Below, piece after piece: positions 56,720-64,000 of a stretch of 64,000 nucleotides of DNA. Source of the stretch: Haematobia irritans (Eukaryota > Arthropoda > Insecta > Diptera > Muscidae); NCBI RefSeq assembly GCF_050003625.1, contig NC_134398.1, positions 21,986,622 through 22,050,621 of the forward strand, written 5' to 3'. Below the pieces are notes generated by a model. The model saw nothing but the letters and a program-made list of their open reading frames with translations. It had not been told where the DNA came from and made no database searches. Position numbers and translations under genes: made by a program. Position 1 is the stretch's first letter. Each line of letters starts with the position of its first letter.

Positions 56720-59265
56720 TGTTGCAATATTTTATTTCTATAGAAAATTTTGTCAAAATTTTATTTCTTAAAAAAAGTTTGTCAAAATTTTATGTCTAAA
56801 TTTTTTTTTTCAAAATTTTATTTCTAAAAAAAATTGTCAAAATTTTATTTCTATAGAAAGTCTAGTCAAAATTTTGTTTCTATAGAAACTTTTGTCAAAA
56901 TTTTATTTCTATGGAAAATGTTGTCCAAATTTTATTTCTATAGAAATTTTTGCCAAAATTATATTTCTATAGAAAATTTTGTTAAAATTTTATTTCTACA
57001 GAAAATTTTGTCAAAATTTTATTTCCATAGGAAATTTTGTCAACATTTTATTTCCATAGGACATTTTGTCAAATGTGTATTTCTACAAACAGTTTTATCC
57101 AAATTTTATTTTACAGAAAATTTAGTCAAAATTTTATTTCAACAAAAATTTTGTCAAAATTTTATTTCTATAGAAAATATAGTCAAAAGTTTATTTCTGT
57201 AGAAAATTTTGCTAAAATTTCTTTTCTATGGAAAATTTTGTCAAAATTTTTCCTATAGAAAATTTTGTCAAAAATTTTTCTATAGAAAGTTTTGTTCAAA
57301 TTTTATTTCTATAGAAAATGTTGTCCAAATTTTATTTCTACAGAAAATTTTGTCCAAATTTTATTTCTACAGAAAATTTTGTCAAAATTTTATTACTATA
57401 GAAAATTGTATTAAAATTTTGTCCAAATATTATTTCTACAGAAAATTTTGTCAAATTTTTATTCCCATAGAAAATTTTGTCAAAATTTTATTCCCATAGA
57501 AAATTTTGTCAAAATTTTATTCCCATAGAAAATTTTGTCAAAATTTCATTCCCATAGAAAATTTTGTCAAAATTTTATTCCCATAGAAAATTTTGTCAAA
57601 ATTTTATAGACAACTTTGTCAATATTTTTTTCTATATAAAATTTTATCAAAATTTCATATTTATAGAAAATTTTGTCAACATTTTATTTCTATAGAAAAT
57701 TTTGTCAAAATTTTATTTCTATAGAAAATTTATTTTTATAGGAAATTTTATTTCTACAGGCAATTTTGTGAAAACTTTATTCCCATAGAAAATTTTGTCA
57801 ACATTTTATTTCAATAGAAAACTTTGTTCAAATTTGTTTTCTATCGAAATTTTTGTCAAAATTGTATTTCTATAGACAACTTTGTCAATATTTTTGTTCT
57901 ATAGACAATTTTATCACAATTTCATTTCTATGTCAAAATTTTGTCAAAATTTATTTCATATAAAAAATTTTGTCAAAATTGTACTTCTAAAAAAAATTTT
58001 ATCAAAATTTTATTTTTAAAAAAATTTTGTCAAAATTTTATTTTTATAGAAAGATTAGTCAAAATTTTATTTCTATAGAAAATTTTGTCAAAATTTTATT
58101 TCTATAGAAAATGTTGTCAAAATTTTATTTCTATAGAAAATTTAGTCAAAATTTATTTTTATAGGAATTTTTGTCAAAATTTTATTTCCATAGGAAATTT
58201 TTTCAACATTCTATTTCTATAGAAAATGTTGTCAAATTTTTATTTCTACTAACAGTTTTATAAAAATTTTATTTTACAGAAAATTTTGTCAAAATTTTAG
58301 TTTTACAGAAAATTTTGTCAAAATTTTAGTTTTACAGAAAATTTTGTCAAAATTTTAGTTTTATAGAAAATTTTGTCAAAATTATATTTCCATAGAAAAA
58401 TATGCCGAAATTTTATTTCTATAGAAATTTTTTTTCAAAATTTCATTTCTATAGAAAACTTTTTCAAAATTTTATTTTTATAGAAAGTGTTGTCAAAATT
58501 TTATTTCTATAGAAAATACAGTCAAAAATTTGTTTCTGTAGAAAATTGTGCTCAAATTTCTTTTCTATAGAAAATTTTATCAAAATTTTGTTTCTATAGA
58601 AAATTTTGTCTAAATTTTGTCTATAGAAAATATTGTCCAAATTTTATTTCTACAGAAAATTTTGTCCAAATTTTATTTCTATAGAAAATTGTATTAAATT
58701 TTTTTTTCAAATATTATTTCTACAAAAACGTTTGTCAAAATTTTATTCCCATAGAAAATTTTGTAAAATTTTTATTTCTATAGAAAATTTTGTTCAAATT
58801 TGTTTTCTATATAAAATTTTGTCAAAATTTTATTTCTATAGAAAATTTTGTCAAAATTTAATAACAATACTGTAATAATCTAACCATGTTAATCCAGTAC
58901 TATAATTTATAAGATGTAATCTTGTTGTACTGAAAATACCATTCGATAAATGAAATGAAATGAAATGAAATTTTATTTCTATAGGAAATTTTGTCAAAAT
59001 TTTATTTCTATAGAAAATTTTGTCCGAATTTTTTCTATAAAAAATTTTGTCAAAATTTTATCCCTATAGAAAATTTTGTCAAAATGTTATTTTTATAGAA
59101 ACTTTTGTCAAAACTTTTACTCTATAGAAAATTTGTCAAAATTTTATTTTTATAAAAAATTTTTTCAAAACTTTATTTCTATAGAAAATTTTGTCAAAAT
59201 TTTATTTCTTTGGAAAATGTTCTTTCTATAGAAATTGGTTCAAAATTTTATTTCTATAGACAGTA
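56720..59265 (-). repeat. 29-bp satellite array 9, in the ADAMTS-like intron
   Basis: About 85 minus-orientation units. The left boundary has GTTGCCACTCAAGTCAAAAA and ACCAAAGAATTACCAAAC, the same theme as in the Helentron-like element. The right boundary is AAATTTACCAGTTTTGG with ACCAATTAGG. A homogeneous run with ATTCCCATAGAAAATTTTG (57460-57600) is a local subtype. A LINE 3' end is inserted at 58859-58968. The 122-aa ORF at 56834 is repeat translation. Confidence 0.92.
58859..58968 (+). mobile_element. 5'-truncated LINE 3' end with (GAAAT)n tail
   Basis: A non-satellite island (ATAACAATACTGTAATAATC … ACCATTCGATAAATGAAATG) ending in about four GAAAT repeats and then returning to satellite. 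Short pentamer tails after a 3' UTR are usual for several insect LINE families. The family cannot be named from 100 bases. Confidence 0.5.
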
Positions 59266-59360
59266 AAAAATTTACCAGTTTTGGAAAAGTTCTACCAATT
59301 AGGACAAGCTGGTACACACTCCTGGCTTATGACCATAAACGTTCTCCTCCCGAGAATGAT

Positions 59361-59424
59361 TTTCACCGTGATCGGGGGTGAGTTCAAGATAGTTTCACCG
59401 TGATCGGGGGTGAGTTCAAGATAG
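59361..59424. repeat. Exact 32-bp tandem duplication
   Basis: TTTCACCGTGATCGGGGGTG and the following 12 bases occur twice in direct succession, in the intron between the satellite array and the PLAC exon. No function is evident. Confidence 0.85.
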
Positions 59425-59696
59425 TAAAAATTAATGAGAGCTCTATGTCATTCACACCTGTGACTTATCTGTTCTCTCTCTGGTTCGTAGTTACCCAATG
59501 CCGCCTATCTAATACAACCATTGTTTACAATAGATAAACTATTCACTGACGTTTTTGAGGGGATTTTTGAGAGTAATTGGGTTCTCAAAGCTTGGCATTT
59601 TCTACTTGTAAAACTCTATTCATTTGAGAGTTACTAATTTTCACTCTTTTAATTTTCACTACTTTTTTAATTTTTTCTTTCTTTTATGTTTAACAG

Positions 59697-59839
59697 ATCT
59701 CCGCTATGATCAAGTTCAAAATGATGATGCCATCGTAATGCCCTGCACTGATGCCTTTACCAATTGTGCGTGGGCTGTTAAAGCAAAACTTTGCAGTTAT
59801 GAGTATTACAAACAAAAATGCTGTTATTCTTGTAATTGA
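59697..59839 (+). CDS. ADAMTS-like protein, last exon (PLAC domain, stop)
   Basis: 143 nt from acceptor TTTAACAG to TGA at 59837-59839; joins in phase 1 (G|AT gives Asp). The 47 residues DLRYDQVQNDDAIVM, PCTDAFTNCAWAVKAKLC, SYEYYKQKCCYSCN have six cysteines in the PLAC (protease and lacunin) order and end the protein two residues after the last cysteine region, as in ADAMTS-like and papilin-type proteins. PLAC modules are C-terminal in the family, so this is the true 3' end of the coding sequence. Confidence 0.95.
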
Positions 59840-60481
59840 AGAATGAGAGTTACAGAGGGAGAAATCGAGAGTGAGAGAAAGAGTTAGTAGATCAAGCTCG
59901 AAAAGATGTGAAGAGAGTGGCAGAGTCAAAACGATCTACAACAGCGATAGCCATGTAGTAAGAAAACTCCAAGTACAAGAATTCATCAAAAAATCGCTGC
60001 GAAAGTCGAAATATGAAAGAGAGATAGAAAGTAAATGTGTGTGTAATTTAAATATTTAATTTAAGTTTAATTTTATGCAGTTTTTATTAAAATAATTTAA
60101 TTACGACCAATCGAATAGTTGAAATGTACGTTTTTTTTACAAAAGAAAAAACAAAAGCTAAGGAAAAACGAAACAAAAACTTTGACCGATAGAATTTATT
60201 TTGTATTCTTTAAAATAAATGAAGACATTTTAAATTAAAAACAAATACAAATAATACCAAGAGGCACTACTAATAACGATAAATAATATAACTATAATAA
60301 AAACATAATACTTTTGAAACTAAAACTAAACGAAATTTCTTTTGTATAAAGAGTTTTATTTAAGTCAAGGATTGACCAGTATTGGAATTGTTTATCTATA
60401 ATTCGACGGTAAGCAAAACCATAAAACAAGTTTCGCAATTAAATGTATATAAAATTGAAGTTGAAGATTAATTACAATAAA
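59840..60481 (+). other. Probable 3' UTR of the ADAMTS-like gene
   Basis: Unique A-rich sequence after the stop with no repeats. Candidate AATAAA signals lie at 60214-60219 and 60476-60481, among other A-rich matches. Which one is used cannot be told from sequence. The following DNA (60594 on) returns to repeats. Confidence 0.6.
60476..60481 (+). terminator. Candidate polyadenylation signal AATAAA
   Basis: A canonical AATAAA followed by a T-rich and GT-containing stretch (TTTTTTTGCGTTAG), the most typical downstream context among the candidates. An alternative lies at 60214-60219. Confidence 0.4.
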
Positions 60482-60593
60482 ATTTTTTTGCGTTAGTTTA
60501 ACTACGGATTTTTTTCGGTGCGATCAGACGAATATCGACATTTTCCCACAGGCAATTATATTTGAATAAATCTTTTGTTTCTCGTTACCAGTG

Positions 60594-60665
60594 TTGCAGG
60601 CACGGCCAAAAATATTCTACCAAAATTGGAAGATAATTTTACCAAAAAACTACCAAATACAAAAA
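60594..60665. repeat. Isolated boundary module of the 29-bp arrays
   Basis: GTTGCAGGCACGGCCAAAAA, ATTCTACCAAAATTGG and ACCAAAAAACTACCAAATAC are the boundary words that precede the 29-bp arrays at 56641 and in the Helentron-like element, but here no array follows. Confidence 0.5.
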
Positions 60666-60886
60666 ATCGTATTTTTCAATTTTTATTTCCTACACAATAG
60701 GATAGGACAATAGGATCGATGTAACACATCGAAATATTGCTTTAAGACCCCATAAAGCATATATATTTGGGATCGTCGTGAAATTCTGAGTCGATCTAGC
60801 CACGTCCGTGCGTCGTCTGTTGAAATCACGCTAACTTCCGAACGAAATAAGCTATCGACTTGAAACTTGGCACAAGTAGTTGTTAT

Positions 60887-61199
60887 TAATGTAGGTTAGA
60901 TTAGGTATCAGACTCACTTAGACTATTCAGTCCGTTGTGATACCACATTGGTGAACTTATCTCTTATCACTTAGTGCTACCGGATTCCATGTTATGTTAA
61001 GCTCAATGACAAGAGACCTCCTTTTTATAGTCGAGTCCGGACGTGGAACGCCAGAGAAGCTTTGAAACCCTCAGATATGTCACCAGCATTACTGAGGTGG
61101 GATAATGCACCGCTGAAGAACTTTTTGGTGTTCGCTCGAAGCAGGAATCGAACCCACGACCATGCTAAACATTGCACCACAGTAGGTCGTAATGTAGGT
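60887..61199 (-). mobile_element. SINE with 10-bp target duplication
   Basis: The SINE 60897-61189 is flanked by exact TAATGTAGGT (60887-60896, 61190-61199), within the Helentron-like leader. The tRNA-like head is shortened: the segment between CCCACGAC and CATGCTAAAC is deleted, which affects the A/B-box spacing. The GGTTAGG 3' end is worn. Confidence 0.9.
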
Positions 61200-61240
61200 C
61201 AAATGGCTTTGCAAATGGGCCATATCGGACCACTTTTACG

Positions 61241-61826
61241 TAGGGTGAGTGCAGCAAATGTGGTATAGGCTGGTAATATGGTATATTAGCTTTTTTCTCT
61301 ATCTAACAACATAGGAATAACTAAATCAAGCTGAATAGATTTTGGCTGTCAGAGAATGAAGCAATCAAAGATCAGTTTGATTTTTGCAACTCTTTCTTTG
61401 TGCCAGTTGAAAAATATCACATTTACCTGTGCTCGAAGTTTTTTTTTGTGGTTCTTAATCATTTCGGTTTTTGTGAAGATATATTTTCAATTTATTAATT
61501 TTCGGATATAAATAACTGACGAGTACTAAATAAGAATAAAATGTATGCAATTGTAATACATATATTGCATTTATTTTTTTTTTACAAAAAAATCTACATT
61601 ATGGTGTACCACATTACCTGCACATTTTATGAATTCGTGTTTAATGCGTTTTTTTTTAATTCACAAGTATATACGAAATTATTGGTTTGTTATTTTTCGC
61701 TCCTAGTTGCGTGGATGACTAACACTAGTAAAATGAATGGGGTAAGATCTTAGCCTCGTCGGAGAAAACAAAAAATTTGGCTATCGAAAAACAAATGGGT
61801 ATATCACATTTGCTGCTCTCACCCTA
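61241..61826. mobile_element. 582-bp MITE, TA target, about 24-bp TIR
   Basis: The element 61243-61824 starts GGGTGAGTGCAGCAAATGTG and ends with the inverse (CACATTTGCTGCTCTCACCC); TA flanks both sides (61241-61242, 61825-61826). Removing it rejoins ACGTA|TAGCCCCC as in intact Helentron-like leaders (TTTTACGTATAGCCCCC), which proves the insertion and the TA duplication. Tc1/mariner type is implied by TA. The 70-codon ORF at 61541 is low complexity, with no DDE motif. Confidence 0.92.
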
Positions 61827-62676
61827 TAGCCCCCATATAAACCGAACCCCAGATTTGGCTTGCGGAGCATCTTAGAGATGCAAATTTCATCTGATCCGAT
61901 TGAAATTTGGTACATGGTGTAAGTATATGGTCTCTAATAATTACGAAAAAATTGGTCCATATCGGTCCATAATTATATATAGCCGCCATATAACCCCATC
62001 CCCAGATTTGACCGCCGGAACCTCTTGGAGGAGCAAATTTCATCCGATCCACTCGAAATTTGGTATTTGGTATTCAAAAACCATGCAAAAATTGGTCCAT
62101 ATCAATCCATAATTGTATATAGCATACATATAAATCGATCCCCAGATTTGACCTCCGGAGCCTATTGGAGGTGCAAAATTCATCCGATCCACTCGAAATT
62201 TGGTATTTGGTATTAGAATATGGTCTCCAAAAACCATGCAAAAATTGGTCCATATCAATCCATAATTATATATAGCAGCCATATAAATCGATCCCCAGAT
62301 TTGACCTCCGGAGCCTACTGGAGGAGCAAAATTCATCCGATCCAGTTGAAATTTGGTACATGGTGTAAGTATATGGTATCTAACAATCATGGAAGAATTG
62401 GTCCATATCAGTCAATAATTTTATATAGCCCTCATATAAACCGATCACAGATTTGACCTGCGGAGCCTTTTGGAGGAGCGAATTTCATTCATTGAAATTT
62501 AGTACGTGATGTTAGTATATGGTCGTTTACAACAATGTAAAAATTGGTCCATACCGGACCATAATTTTATAAAGCCCCCATATAAACCGATCCCCAGATT
62601 TTATTTGCGGAGCCTCTTGGCAGAGGTGGAGGCTACATAAGATTCAGCTTGGCCGAACTTACGGCGTATATACTTG

Positions 62677-62868
62677 TTTAAGTATGTCTCAAACATTTTA
62701 TGAACTAAACGTGGGTAGAAAGTTCAATGGCCGTACACATAAGTTCCATAAGAACTACAGCTAAAGAAAATTTTCCTATGATTCCCAAAAATAGTAATAA
62801 TGAACTACTGTGAATTTAAAATGGTCATGATGAAGCGCCAATAATTTTTTTTTACTTAGCTCATTTTT
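62677..62868. other. Short spacer, nothing recognised
   Basis: About 190 bp of unique DNA between two Helentron-like copies that lie in the same orientation. Confidence 0.4.
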
Positions 62869-64000
62869 TATACCCTCCACCATAGGATGGGGGCATATTA
62901 ACTTTTTCATTCCGTTTGTAACACATCGAATTATTGCTCTAAGACCCCATAAAGTATATATATTCTGGGTCGTAGTGAAATTTTGAGTCGATCTAAGCAT
63001 GTCCGTCCGTGCGTCTGTTGATATCACGCTAACTTCCGAACGAAACAAGCTATCGACTTGAAACTTGGCACAAGTAGTTGTTATTTATGTAGGTCGGATG
63101 GTATTGCAAATGGGCCATATCGGCCCACTTTTACGTATAGCCCCCATATGGATGGGCCCCCAAATTGGGAGCCACCGTGGCTGCAATGTGGAACGCCGTT
63201 CGGACTCGGCTATAAAAAGGAGGTCCCTTGTCATTGAGCTTAGCATGGAATCGGGCACCACACAGTGATAAGAGATAAGTTCACCAATGTGGTAGCACAA
63301 TGGACTGAATAGTCTAAGTGAACCTGATATATCGGGCTGCCACCTAACCTAAATTTGGCTTGCGGGGACTCTAAGAGAAGCAAATTTCATCCGATCCGGC
63401 TGAAATTTGGTACATGGTGTTAGTATATGGTCTCTAATGACCATGCAAAAAATGGTCCATATCGGTCCATAATTATATATAGCCCCTATATAAACCGATC
63501 CCCCGATTTGGCTTGCGAAGCCTCTAATAGAAAAAAATTTCATCCTATCGAGCTGAAATTTGGTACATGGTGTCAGCATATGATCTCTAACAACCATGCA
63601 AAAATTGGTCCACATCGGTCTATAATTATATATAGCCCCCATATAAACCGATCCCCCGATTTGGCTTGCGGAGCCTCTAAGAGAAGCAAATTTCATCCGA
63701 TCCGGCTGAAATTTGGTAAATGGTGTTAGTATATGGTCTCTAATGACCATGCTAAAAATGGTCCACATCGGCCCATAATTGTATATAGCCCTCATATAAA
63801 CCGATCACCAGATTTGACCTCCGGAGCCTCATTGAAGACCAAAATTCATCTGATTCAGTTGAAGTTTGGTACGTGGTGTTAATATATGGCCTCAAACACC
63901 CATGCAAATTTTGGTCGAAATCGGTCCATAATTATATAGCCCCTATATAAACCGATCCCCAGATTTGACCACCGGAGCCCCTTGGAAGAGCAAAATTCAT
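62869..64000 (+). mobile_element. Helentron/DINE-1-like element, copy 4 (continues past window end)
   Basis: Head TATACCCTCCACCATAGGAT, leader (ACACATCGAATTATTGCTCT, TATCGACTTGAAACTTGGC), then a SINE (63171-63350), then 153-bp tandem units from about 63352 to the end of the window. The long ORFs in both strands (148 aa on the minus strand at 63349-63795) are translation of 153-bp units. The tail is beyond 64000. Confidence 0.7.
63171..63350 (+). mobile_element. SINE with internal deletion, nested in Helentron-like copy 4
   Basis: GCCACCGTGG joins directly to CTGCAATGTGGAACGCCG, so most of the tRNA-like part including both boxes and the middle is missing; the 3' half and GGGCTGCCACCTAACCT remain. 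The flanks AAATTGG and AAATTTGG look like an imperfect short target duplication. Confidence 0.8.

Larger units (their letters stand above)
53893..59696 (+). other. 5.8-kb intron before the PLAC exon
   Basis: It begins GTAAGT and ends TTATGTTTAACAG. Contents in order: unassigned moderately complex DNA (53900-54977), hAT-like MITE (54986-55540), unassigned DNA (55550-55793), SINE (55810-56153), unassigned DNA (56170-56640, no frame that I can name), 29-bp array (56720-59265), a short tandem duplication, and unique DNA to the acceptor. The unassigned parts may be worn retroelement sequence, but I see no diagnostic motif. Confidence 0.85.
60715..62676 (+). mobile_element. Helentron/DINE-1-like element, copy 3, with nested insertions
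   Basis: The leader starts near GATCGATGTAACACATCG, without the TTATACCCTCC head. The element is split by a SINE (60897-61189) and a TA-flanked MITE (61243-61824), resumes at TAGCCCCCATATAAACCG (61827) with about five 153-bp-type units, and ends with AGGTGGAGGCTACATAAGAT, the hairpin region TTGGCCGAACTT and GTATATACTTGT. No 29-bp array is present in this copy. Insert order: Helentron-like first, SINE and MITE later. Confidence 0.65.

Noticed and set aside
63349..63795. 148-aa minus-strand ORF as a gene
   Set aside because: Translation of 153-bp tandem units; the same peptide repeats at the other Helentron-like copies.

Overview
The window is eukaryotic, AT-rich, and dominated by repeats. It looks like a calyptrate, probably muscid, fly (Stomoxys, Haematobia or Musca-like). 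This rests on the spliced metazoan gene, a tRNA-derived SINE with a fly-like GGTTAGG tail, Penelope and LINE retroelements, and a dispersed repeat that I recall from muscid DNA. The species call is an inference, since no search could be run.

Only one host gene is well supported. It lies on the + strand at 51722-59839 and is the 3' half of an ADAMTS-like extracellular-matrix glycoprotein (THSD4/ADAMTSL6 or Drosophila lonely-heart type). Five exons join in frame (202+182+981+151+143 nt = 552 aa plus stop). They encode an ADAMTS spacer, a dibasic RKRR stretch, about five thrombospondin type-1 repeats and a C-terminal six-cysteine PLAC module. The 5' exons were not found and probably lie outside the window. 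The intron before the PLAC exon is 5.8 kb and holds a hAT-like MITE, a SINE, a 29-bp satellite array and a LINE tail.

Layout: 1-1335, a MITE end and a Helentron/DINE-like element. 3.2-20.3 kb, long arrays of a 29-bp satellite (palindromic TTCTATAGAA core) broken by SINE, MITE and unique AT-rich spacers. 22.1-29.0 kb, the same satellite in reverse orientation, split by a Penelope-like retroelement complex: one intact 826-aa RT plus GIY-YIG ORF, with a truncated head-to-head second copy. 29.2-33.9 kb, a minisatellite of about 65 bp with a 160-bp higher-order repeat, a LINE 3' end and a SINE. 34.8-38.5 kb, a nest of minus-strand LINE fragments, two MITEs and a SINE. 38.7-40.8 kb, the most complete Helentron/DINE-like element, holding 153-bp tandem units and a short 29-bp array. 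41.7-50.8 kb, satellite arrays of opposite orientation. 51.7-60.5 kb, the gene. 60.7-64.0 kb, two more Helentron/DINE-like copies carrying nested SINE and MITE insertions.

The repeats are linked. The 29-bp satellite occurs as an internal module of the Helentron/DINE-like element and shares its boundary sequence with several large arrays. The SINE shares its 3' tail with the LINE present here. The Penelope repeats contain hammerhead-like motifs. Many long-looking ORFs in the arrays are translations of repeats and are not listed as genes.
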